Shown here: piece after piece, positions 1-3,850 of the stretch
Numbering within the stretch: position 1 is the first letter of the stretch
Layout: every line of letters starts with the position of its first letter
DNA from: CAZFNQ01 sp964652125
Lineage (GTDB): Bacteria; Patescibacteriota; Saccharimonadia; Saccharimonadales; JANWIN01
NCBI GenBank assembly: GCA_964652125.1
Contig: CAZZAE010000049.1
Span: forward strand, 1 to 5,841
Reading direction: 5' to 3'
Length of the DNA: 5,841 bases
Translations under genes and position numbers: made by a program
Notes under the pieces: model-generated
Seen by the model: only the letters and a program-made list of their open reading frames with translations
What the model was told of the DNA's origin: nothing
Databases searched by the model: none

Positions 1-84
1 ATTATAGCTTCACGCAGAGAAAAGGATATTTCTCTGGTTCGGCATATAGCCGTTTAGCGATGAAATGTTAAATCGCTAAGCCGT

Positions 85-112
85 TATCGAATGGACGAGG
101 GCTACCAAGACA
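85..112 (+). repeat. partial copy of the GGCTACCA intergenic repeat
   Basis: The string CGAATGGACGAGGGCTACCA (88-107) matches the 3' half of the fuller copies at 456-522 and 1287-1353 in the order CGARTG, NAC, GGCTACCA. The 5' half carrying CTTCCATCT is absent; in its place is a different hairpin (54-79). A terminator-like hairpin follows about 15 nt later, as after the copy at 456. Confidence 0.45.
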
Positions 113-123
113 TATTTACAGAT

Positions 124-152
124 AGAGATTGGTTTCAAAGCCAGTCTCTTTT
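124..152 (+). terminator. intrinsic terminator-like hairpin
   Basis: AGAGATTGG (124-132) pairs with CCAGTCTCT (141-149), including one T-G pair, around the loop TTTCAAAG. The sequence then runs TTTT. The U-tract is short, so efficiency is uncertain. It would end any RNA covering the hairpins at 15-79. Confidence 0.5.
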
Positions 153-206
153 GATTGAATGCATGGGCTATCCCTGTTAAATAAGTTCGAGTCCTGCCTG
201 GTCGTT

Positions 207-215
207 TGATATGAT
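207..215 (+). promoter_or_regulatory. extended -10 promoter of the 76-aa gene
   Basis: TG (207-208), one base, then TATGAT (210-215) is an extended -10 box. The expected transcription start, seven bases past the box, is position 222, the A of the ATG. No ribosome binding site is present. There is no good -35 at the usual distance, as is common for extended -10 promoters. Confidence 0.5.
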
Positions 216-221
216 AGATAC

Positions 222-452
222 ATGTCCAAAAATGGTAATTCTAAAATCCTAAAGAAAATATCAGTAGGTCTTCTATGTCTTGTGCTCATATATGTTGTCT
301 TAGGTTCTTTTAAGGGTATTTATAATAACTTGCACACTACACTTGCTGTACAAAAAGGTTTATACAATCCGAACATGGATTTGATAGTAGCGGCATTTAG
401 TAGTGTTTTCCTAGGTTTTGTATTGGGTTATTGGTTCAAAAGCAAACGATAG
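222..452 (+). CDS. small two-helix membrane protein, function unknown
   Basis: A 76-residue protein with two predicted membrane segments, about residues 13-31 (SVGLLCLVLIYVVLGSF region) and 53-71 (DLIVAAFSSVFLGFVLGYW). They are joined by a polar loop of about 20 residues. The short basic N-terminus (KNGNSKILKK) and the C-terminal KSKR suggest that both ends lie in the cytoplasm, a hairpin topology. No conserved catalytic or metal-binding motif is visible and I do not recognise a family. The start is supported by an extended -10 box placed to initiate transcription at this ATG; no Shine-Dalgarno sequence precedes it. The gene ends in TAG, three bases before a structured repeat and about 75 nt before a clear terminator, so it is probably a single-gene transcript. 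Confidence 0.65.
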   Translation: MSKNGNSKILKKISVGLLCLVLIYVVLGSFKGIYNNLHTTLAVQKGLYNPNMDLIVAAFSSVFLGFVLGYWFKSKR

Positions 453-455
453 CTG

Positions 456-522
456 CTTCCATCTAGCCAGTTCTGCCAAGAGTAGGTTCCAATTCGAATG
501 AACAACGGCTACCATAATGCTT
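456..522 (+). repeat. structured intergenic repeat, copy 1
   Basis: A 67-bp element matching 1287-1353 at 55 of 67 positions without gaps. It starts CTTCCATCTAG and ends GGCTACCA..ATGCTT. TAGCC (464-468) can pair with GGCTA (507-511). Inside, GTTC and GAAC form a small stem around a 10-nt loop containing ATTCGAAT, and TCT-GCCA-AGA is a possible mini-hairpin. It begins three bases after a stop codon and is followed by a terminator. It may be a 3' UTR structure, an RNA regulator or a small mobile-type repeat. Confidence 0.65.
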
Positions 523-527
523 AAGCT

Positions 528-556
528 AAAAACTTCTTAGAAATGAGGAGTTTTTT
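528..556 (+). terminator. intrinsic terminator after the 76-aa gene
   Basis: AAAAACTTCT (528-537) pairs over ten base pairs (one T-G) with AGGAGTTTTT (546-555) around the 8-nt loop TAGAAATG. The arm runs into six T residues. The A-rich/T-rich design could work in both directions. It separates the 76-aa gene from the deoxyribosyltransferase-like gene, and its T-run overlaps the start of the 21-bp repeat at 554. Confidence 0.75.
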
Positions 557-574
557 GTTTGGCTTATGCTTGCA
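554..574 (+). repeat. 21-bp direct repeat, upstream copy
   Basis: TTTGTTTGGCTTATGCTTGC plus one further A (554-574) is identical to 2221-2241. It ends in TGCTTGCA, which is also present at 1355-1362. All three sites precede plus-strand genes, and TTGCAN within each is placed as a -35 element. Confidence 0.7.
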
Positions 575-598
575 TGCTAAATCTGAAGTGAATATTAT
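570..598 (+). promoter_or_regulatory. promoter of the deoxyribosyltransferase-like gene
   Basis: TTGCAT (570-575) and TATTAT (593-598) are separated by exactly 17 bases. The expected start, seven bases past the -10 box, is position 605, the A of an ATG. This favours ATG 605 over the in-frame TTG at 599 and predicts a leaderless transcript. No Shine-Dalgarno sequence is present. Confidence 0.55.
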
Positions 599-604
599 TT
601 GAAC

Positions 605-1228
605 ATGAAAGACGGGAAGCCAGAGCTCTATGTTGCCTGTGGTCTAACACATGCTCCTGAAGAATTTGCTATTAGCGTTAACGGTCTAAAGGAAGTACTC
701 CGTGCGGAAAGAGGGTACGAAGTGTATGATTTTGTTGGGCTAGAAAACGGCACACCAGCTGACGTTTATGCTTGGGACATAGGTCATTGTGTAGCTAAAA
801 GCGACTTATTAGTAGCCATATGTGACTATCCGGCAATTGGCTTGGGCTGGGAGTTAGGGACTGCTGTAGAGAAACTTCGAAAACCGACGTTGGCTGTAGC
901 GCACGAAGAATCTCACGTTACTCGCCTAATAACGGGAGCTGCTGAGGCGGGTGCACCAAATTATAGATTCCGTCGCTACGGCGACCTAATGGAAATTCCT
1001 GATTATATAGACGAACTAATCGAAGAAGCGCGCCCGAGATACCAGATGGTGGTAGACGGGCAGGTGGAATGGCACTCATTAAGAGAAGCAGGAATTGTTT
1101 ATGACTCTGGCTCGGTATCTGTAAGAGTCGCTAATGCCGTCAGAGAATTGGACATAACTCGCCATATTACAGGTGAAGAGAGAAGACAGATCGCAGACAT
1201 TGCTGATGAATATAGTGGGACTAAATAG
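605..1228 (+). CDS. nucleoside 2-deoxyribosyltransferase-like protein
   Basis: The protein is 207 residues from ATG 605; a TTG at 599 would add two. Residues below are numbered from the TTG. A Rossmann-like alpha/beta domain opens with LYVACGLTHAPEEF (10-23). GYEVYDFVGL (39-48), DVYAWDIGHCVAKSDLLVAI (55-74) and GLGWELGTAVEKLRKPTLAV (81-100) follow. In this superfamily (PF05014-type) an Asp and the Glu of the WE-G-A motif act in glycosidic cleavage; the equivalents here appear to be Asp60 and Glu85. Family members transfer deoxyribose between bases or hydrolyse nucleoside (phosphate) N-glycosidic bonds, which would suit base salvage. The C-terminal part (about 150-209) is charged, helical and not assigned. 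The protein is cytosolic, with no signal peptide. The fold is fairly sure; the substrate is unknown. Confidence 0.75.
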   Translation: MKDGKPELYVACGLTHAPEEFAISVNGLKEVLRAERGYEVYDFVGLENGTPADVYAWDIGHCVAKSDLLVAICDYPAIGLGWELGTAVEKLRKPTLAVAHEESHVTRLITGAAEAGAPNYRFRRYGDLMEIPDYIDELIEEARPRYQMVVDGQVEWHSLREAGIVYDSGSVSVRVANAVRELDITRHITGEERRQIADIADEYSGTK

Positions 1229-1286
1229 CTATGCTCCACTATCGCTAGGTCGAGTGAGCCAACGGATTAACCTCACCATATAAACC

Positions 1287-1353
1287 CTTCCATCTAGCTA
1301 ACTCTGCCAAGATAGCGTTCCAATTCGAGTGAACCAGGGCTACCAAGATGCTT
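1287..1353 (+). repeat. structured intergenic repeat, copy 2
   Basis: This 67-bp element matches 456-522 at 55 of 67 positions. The outer stem is kept: TAGCT (1295-1299) faces GGCTA (1338-1342), where copy 1 has TAGCC, so the C-to-T change still allows pairing (G-U). The GTTC/GAAC inner stem is unchanged. It lies between the deoxyribosyltransferase-like gene and the 271-aa gene and is followed by the palindrome TTTTGCTTGCAAAA (1352-1365). Confidence 0.65.
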
Positions 1354-1354
1354 T

Positions 1355-1386
1355 TGCTTGCAAAATGGCACAATTCCCTAAATAAT
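1355..1386 (+). promoter_or_regulatory. TGCTTGCA module and likely promoter of the 271-aa gene
   Basis: TGCTTGCA (1355-1362) sits inside the perfect palindrome TTTTGCTTGCAAAA. TTGCAA (1358-1363) is 17 bases from AATAAT (1381-1386), a plausible -35/-10 pair. The ATG at 1396 lies nine bases past the box, so the leader would be zero to three bases. The same TGCTTGCA string marks the promoters at 567 and 2234. Confidence 0.45.
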
Positions 1387-1395
1387 TCTCTGAAC

Positions 1396-2211
1396 ATGAA
1401 GGAATCTGGACAAGAAAAGCTCACACGGCGTGTTCCAGGTTTAGCGGTGCAATTGGGCCGATTAGGAACCGGCATAGATGTCGCAAATGCATATAGTGAT
1501 GCTAGGGAAGTAATAGCAAAATCACATCATAATCTAGCTTCACAACATAGAGATTTGGCGAGGGATAACGAGGATATACTAGGTGAGCTCACGGAAGAAA
1601 TTGTCGCAAGCGATAGTTTAAACGAACTCGAAAAAGCCGCACTGGTAGCGGCAGTACACTCCATAAACATCCGCCGAATCTCCGAGGGTGCTGTTGCATC
1701 ATCGGTTTATTACGATTTTCTTCAGAAGGAGTTTTTAGCAATCCATGGCTCACTAAAGCACATTGACCGAACATTATCACAGCCAGGACAGCCGATTTTC
1801 TATTGTGAAATATTAGGTGGAACCTCCTATTTAGGCGAATTTGGAAGGGTGAGACTGCCTTCGGTAACGAATATTTTTGAGGCACAGACTGATGGGTCGG
1901 GGTTGGAAATAGTAAACTCAACTAGTCAAGGCCGATGGGATGGCCGCGTTAAATTTGGTTTATCTGAGCCGAGTAGAGAAAGCATACATAATTTTAGGGG
2001 CTGGCTTTTTCAGGAGGATTCTAATTGGCGAATTGAAGCTCTTCAAGCCAGTGCACTTATTGGTAGCCCCACTTACGCACGAAGGGTGCTTAAGCGGAGT
2101 ATGACCAGCATGCAAACACAGCCATTAGTAATTGGTGAATCTGCTTGTAGTTTCACTAAAGAATTTTTGCGTCAAGAAGTTCCTACATATTTGCCTGACC
2201 TTAAACACTAA
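1396..2211 (+). CDS. hypothetical protein, helical N-terminus and beta-rich C-terminus
   Basis: I do not recognise this 271-residue protein. Residues 1-130 are charged and mostly helical (AYSDAREVIAKSHHNLASQH around 32-51, then SLNELEKAALVAAVHSINIR around 74-93). Residues 133-215 look beta-rich (IFYCEILGGTSYLGEFGRVR, then GRWDGRVKFGL and NFRGWLFQEDSNWRIEAL). A basic helix follows (TYARRVLKRS). There is no signal peptide or membrane segment, so it is probably cytosolic. An in-frame ATG at 1348 would add 16 residues, but they are encoded by the end of the intergenic repeat and the promoter-like module, so I prefer ATG 1396. No ribosome binding site precedes either start. It follows the deoxyribosyltransferase-like gene by 167 nt and may or may not be linked to it. 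Confidence 0.6.
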   Translation: MKESGQEKLTRRVPGLAVQLGRLGTGIDVANAYSDAREVIAKSHHNLASQHRDLARDNEDILGELTEEIVASDSLNELEKAALVAAVHSINIRRISEGAVASSVYYDFLQKEFLAIHGSLKHIDRTLSQPGQPIFYCEILGGTSYLGEFGRVRLPSVTNIFEAQTDGSGLEIVNSTSQGRWDGRVKFGLSEPSRESIHNFRGWLFQEDSNWRIEALQASALIGSPTYARRVLKRSMTSMQTQPLVIGESACSFTKEFLRQEVPTYLPDLKH

Positions 2212-2220
2212 CAGTATTTA

Positions 2221-2241
2221 TTTGTTTGGCTTATGCTTGCA
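2221..2241 (+). repeat. 21-bp direct repeat, downstream copy
   Basis: This is an exact copy of 554-574, placed nine bases after the stop codon of the 271-aa gene and upstream of the cupredoxin gene. It supplies the TGCTTGCA motif and the probable -35 hexamer. The following CAATTC (2244-2249) also occurs after the motif at 1362. Confidence 0.7.
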
Positions 2242-2265
2242 ACAATTCAAGATGCAGGTGACAAT
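2237..2265 (+). promoter_or_regulatory. likely cupredoxin promoter
   Basis: TTGCAA (2237-2242) and GACAAT (2260-2265) are 17 bases apart. Transcription would begin near 2272, inside the palindrome TCCTTA-A-TAAGGA (2267-2279). That palindrome could be an operator or a small 5' hairpin and includes part of the ribosome binding site of the leader ORF. Confidence 0.45.
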
Positions 2266-2284
2266 ATCCTTAATAAGGAGATTA

Positions 2285-2299
2285 ATGGTTAGTTACTAA
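2285..2299 (+). CDS. four-codon leader ORF (MVSY)
   Basis: ATG GTT AGT TAC TAA is preceded by AAGGAG (2275-2280), four bases upstream. Its stop codon overlaps AAGGAGGT (2298-2305), the ribosome binding site of the cupredoxin gene that starts at 2310. The layout suggests translational coupling or a leader-peptide control. It is too short to be a functional protein and may be fortuitous. Confidence 0.35.
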   Translation: MVSY

Positions 2300-2305
2300 G
2301 GAGGT
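2298..2305 (+). promoter_or_regulatory. strong ribosome binding site deciding a TTG start
   Basis: AAGGAGGT is a near-perfect anti-Shine-Dalgarno match, four bases before TTG 2310. It is much stronger than anything before the other genes here, most of which have none, and it overlaps the TAA of the MVSY leader ORF. Confidence 0.7.
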
Positions 2306-2309
2306 CATT

Positions 2310-2720
2310 TTGAATAAAGCATTGATTGCAATTATCGTAGTATTGGTCCTGGGAGTTGGCGGTTGGATTATTTCTGATAATCATAAGTCAAATAACAATA
2401 CCACCAACTCTAATTCGAGCAACACAAATAGCTCAACCGCCAATACAAATCAATCCGCCACATCAAAGGGGGCAATCAGCATCCAGAATATGATGTTTAC
2501 ACCTTCCCAGATATCGATTCAGAAAGGCGGCACAGTTACTTGGACAAATAATGATAGTACGGCACACACTGTAACTGACGATTTGAGTAATGTTGGCGGA
2601 CCGGCTAGTGGAGATATTCAGCCCGGCTCAACCTATAGTTTCACATTTAACAAAACAGGCTCATTCCAGTATCACTGTAGTATTCACCCCTCAATGCGAG
2701 GAACTATCGTAGTTAAATAG
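2310..2720 (+). CDS. membrane-anchored plastocyanin-like cupredoxin
   Basis: A 136-residue blue copper protein. Residues 3-21 form one hydrophobic segment (ALIAIIVVLVLGVGGWII) without a lipobox, so it is probably an uncleaved anchor or signal. Residues 25-53 are a low-complexity Asn/Ser/Thr linker. The cupredoxin domain spans about 54-136. The type 1 copper ligands are visible: His86 (AHTV), Cys123, His126 and Met129 in HCSIHPSM. The domain would sit on the outer face of the membrane and carry electrons or bind copper; no redox partner is encoded here. The start is TTG, chosen because a near-perfect AAGGAGGT ends five bases upstream and because it gives a complete signal anchor. It is preceded by a tiny leader ORF and a TGCTTGCA promoter. 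Confidence 0.88.
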   Translation: MNKALIAIIVVLVLGVGGWIISDNHKSNNNTTNSNSSNTNSSTANTNQSATSKGAISIQNMMFTPSQISIQKGGTVTWTNNDSTAHTVTDDLSNVGGPASGDIQPGSTYSFTFNKTGSFQYHCSIHPSMRGTIVVK

Positions 2721-2898
2721 GTCCTAGCTCTGCTAGTGCGCTGCCAGAATTATATATGTTTTAATATGAGATTAGGCTTATGTCAATATCTAACGTATAG
2801 TTTAGTTAGACCACTTCAACACTAAAATCTCGTAGGGAGCTATCGGAAAGATTGTTGTCGGCCTACTTAGCAATAATCTTTAATGAAAGGGCATAACT
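2721..2898 (+). promoter_or_regulatory. leader region of the 42-aa gene with two hairpins
   Basis: This gap holds a possible weak -10 TATAGT (2796-2801). TCTAAC (2789-2794) pairs with GTTAGA (2805-2810). An 11-bp hairpin (one G-T) pairs 2847-2857 with 2871-2881 around a 13-nt loop. The second hairpin ends four bases before the AAAGG ribosome binding site (2886-2890), so it could affect translation of the 42-aa ORF or protect the mRNA end. Confidence 0.45.
2722..2736 (+). repeat. post-stop repeat TCCTAGCTCTGCTAG, copy 1
   Basis: This 15-bp string begins one base after the cupredoxin TAG stop and is repeated exactly at 4747-4761, two bases after another TAG stop. CTAG/CTAG arms can form a small hairpin around CTCTG-type loops. 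There is no clear T-run here, so it is not a standard terminator. Confidence 0.55.
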
Positions 2899-3027
2899 AT
2901 GTCAGTATTTACACGAATTAATAACAAAGTGCGTAACACGGAATATATTCGTACCGCGAACAACGCAGACGAAGAAACTACAAAACCGGCTGAGTCAGAA
3001 AGCCCAACGAAGCCAGAAGCGAAGTAG
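2899..3027 (+). CDS. 42-aa charged small protein, function unknown
   Basis: ATG 2899 opens a 42-codon frame preceded by AAAGG eight bases upstream. It is enclosed by a leader hairpin and a strong terminator, good signs of an expressed gene. The N-terminal half is polar and basic (MSVFTRINNKVRNTEYIRTA). The C-terminal half is disordered and acidic with Glu, Lys, Pro and Thr (ADEETTKPAESESPTKPEAK). It has no membrane segment, cysteines or known motif. A short, highly expressed RNA- or protein-binding peptide is possible, but nothing in the sequence fixes a role. The transcript might instead be a regulatory RNA that happens to carry this frame. Confidence 0.55.
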   Translation: MSVFTRINNKVRNTEYIRTANNADEETTKPAESESPTKPEAK

Positions 3028-3032
3028 TGCTG

Positions 3033-3064
3033 GGGGGAGTTCCATTACACAGAGCTCCCCCTTT
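3033..3064 (+). terminator. strong intrinsic terminator
   Basis: GGGGGAGTTC (3033-3042) pairs with GAGCTCCCCC (3052-3061) over ten base pairs with one T-G, around the loop CATTACACA. TTT follows. It lies six bases after the stop of the 42-aa ORF. The T-run is short but the stem is the most stable in the window. Confidence 0.75.
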
Positions 3065-3090
3065 ATGTAATACATCTAAAAGAATTTATT

Positions 3091-3135
3091 ATGCCGAAGG
3101 ATAAAAGGAAAAAACCTAAACTCAAAAAGGCTTGA
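3091..3135 (+). CDS. possible 14-aa lysine-rich peptide
   Basis: ATG CCG AAG GAT AAA AGG AAA opens a 14-codon frame (MPKDKRKKPKLKKA) ending in TGA. Nine of 14 residues are Lys or Arg. It resembles the 21-aa peptide MSKGQDKGRKPVKKPKQPK at 5030-5095 in its Met-small-Lys start and KKPK core. No clear ribosome binding site is present and it follows a terminator, so expression is doubtful. Confidence 0.3.
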   Translation: MPKDKRKKPKLKKA

Positions 3136-3183
3136 GTACTTAAGAAGTTACAGCTCGATGGATTCGGCCCGGCACACATCACT

Positions 3184-3726
3184 TTAGTTTTGGTCTTTTA
3201 TAAACTCTTTAACTAAGTTGATTTCCTTTATTTCAAAAGGTACACCTAAGAATTCTGCAATTTTTTTGCCCTGCCTGCGAAAAGGTCGCCAACTTTTAAT
3301 ATACAGGCGACTTTGCCGAGTTGCGGCGAGTTCCATCAGCCCTTTACCCTTCATCTGTAGTTGAAGAATATCATTGGGGGCATTTGAGCCATTACCGATG
3401 CCGACGCATTCTTCTTTTCTAACTTTGCTAATATCCGAGGTCTGAAAGGTATATCCCTCAGATTTCCCAAAAGACTTCTGGCTGTATCGGGAGACCGCTT
3501 GTCTATTCAACTCAAGATAGATGTAACTAACATCATGTAGTAGTAGCAAGCCGGCGATAATAAACATAGTGACAATAATCACGAAGGTTATATCGATTCG
3601 CCAGCTATAAATAAATGCGGCTGCAGCTATGTAAGTACCAAGACCAAGCGATGCTATACCGGCCACAAACTTAGCTTGTTCAGCGGAGTAGATTCTTAAC
3701 TTATCTTTATTACGAAGCATTAACAT
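3184..3726 (-). CDS. two-helix membrane protein with possible PH-like domain
   Basis: A 180-residue protein. Two hydrophobic segments lie at about residues 19-40 (KFVAGIASLGLGTYIAAAAFIY) and 46-64 (ITFVIIVTMFIIAGLLLLH). A roughly 115-residue soluble domain follows. The order, with a short basic N-terminus, a helical hairpin and a beta-rich tail ending in a helix (FRRQGKKIAEFLGVPFE, 149-165), resembles bacterial PH-domain membrane proteins. That is a structural impression, not a motif match. Both ends should face the cytoplasm. The start ATG is 3726; a second ATG at 3720 is possible. Neither has a ribosome binding site, but AGTATA on the plus strand (TATACT read on this strand) is a suitable -10 box. 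The gene converges with the small plus-strand genes and diverges from the transporter gene. Confidence 0.65.
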   Translation of the reverse strand: MLMLRNKDKLRIYSAEQAKFVAGIASLGLGTYIAAAAFIYSWRIDITFVIIVTMFIIAGLLLLHDVSYIYLELNRQAVSRYSQKSFGKSEGYTFQTSDISKVRKEECVGIGNGSNAPNDILQLQMKGKGLMELAATRQSRLYIKSWRPFRRQGKKIAEFLGVPFEIKEINLVKEFIKDQN

Positions 3727-3738
3727 AATTTACAGAGT

Positions 3739-3744
3739 AGTATA
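3739..3744 (-). promoter_or_regulatory. -10 box for the 180-aa membrane protein
   Basis: TATACT on the minus strand lies 12 bases before ATG 3726, predicting a leader of about six bases. The string TATACTACT recurs on the same strand at 5133-5141. The alternative TAAATT just before the ATG would instead start transcription on the second ATG (3720). No good -35 is visible. Confidence 0.4.
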
Positions 3745-3794
3745 GCTGGTTATAGCCTTAGTGCGTAGTAACCCAACAGATTATCGAAGAGTAG

Positions 3795-3830
3795 CTTCCA
3801 TCTGCCGGCTGGCGACGAATGGGCCACAGC
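3795..3830 (+). repeat. shortened, divergent relative of the structured repeat
   Basis: CTTCCATCT (3795-3803) is identical to the start of the copies at 456 and 1287. CGAATG (3816-3821) and GCC/GGC (3804-3806 and 3822-3824) occur in the same order, but the middle is shortened and the GGCTACCA tail is replaced by GGGCCACAGC. TGGC/GCCA is another possible pairing. It lies just upstream of the transporter promoter. Relationship to the other copies is uncertain. Confidence 0.35.
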
Positions 3831-3832
3831 TT

Positions 3833-3841
3833 TGTTATTAT
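3833..3841 (+). promoter_or_regulatory. extended -10 promoter of the EamA transporter gene
   Basis: TG (3833-3834), one base, then TATTAT (3836-3841). Transcription would begin near 3848, three bases before ATG 3851, giving a nearly leaderless mRNA. No Shine-Dalgarno sequence precedes the gene. Confidence 0.5.
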
Positions 3842-3850
3842 CTAAAGTAA

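Larger units (their letters stand above)
15..152 (+). ncRNA. candidate structured RNA ending in a terminator-like hairpin
   Basis: This stretch has no convincing reading frame but contains a series of inverted repeats. CAGAGAAA (15-22) pairs with TTTCTCTG (29-36) around a 6-nt loop. CGGC (40-43) can pair with GCCG (49-52). TTAGCGAT (54-61) pairs perfectly with ATCGCTAA (72-79). GAGATTGG (125-132) pairs with CCAGTCTC (141-148) with one G-U, followed by TTTT, like an intrinsic terminator. TAGCC (47-51) could instead pair with GGCTA (100-104), the arrangement seen in the repeats at 456 and 1287. It could be a small RNA, the end of a leader or a 3' UTR; its 5' end may lie outside the window. I do not recognise it as tmRNA, 6S, SRP or RNase P RNA. 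Confidence 0.4.

Noticed and set aside
130..207. A full tRNA gene ending at the TTCGAGTCCTGCC string
   Set aside because: The 5' T-stem, acceptor 5' strand and a plausible anticodon arm are missing; GAGATTGG..CCAGTCTC is a terminator-like hairpin, not a cloverleaf arm.
1348..1395. N-terminal extension of the 271-aa protein from ATG 1348
   Set aside because: The 16 codons are made from the end of the intergenic repeat and the TGCTTGCA module, and no ribosome binding site precedes them.
1245..1475. Minus-strand frame of 76 codons across the second repeat copy
   Set aside because: It overlaps the promoter region and start of the better-supported plus-strand gene and has no ribosome binding site or protein-like domain.
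1589..1921. Minus-strand frame of 110 codons inside the 271-aa gene
   Set aside because: It is fully contained in the opposite strand of a longer gene and has no family-like sequence.
3158..3187. Nine-codon frame MDSARHTSL
   Set aside because: No ribosome binding site, and it runs into the end of the convergent 180-aa gene; too short to support.
456..3830. CRISPR array formed by the repeated elements
   Set aside because: Copies are far apart, diverged and separated by genes, with no regular spacers.
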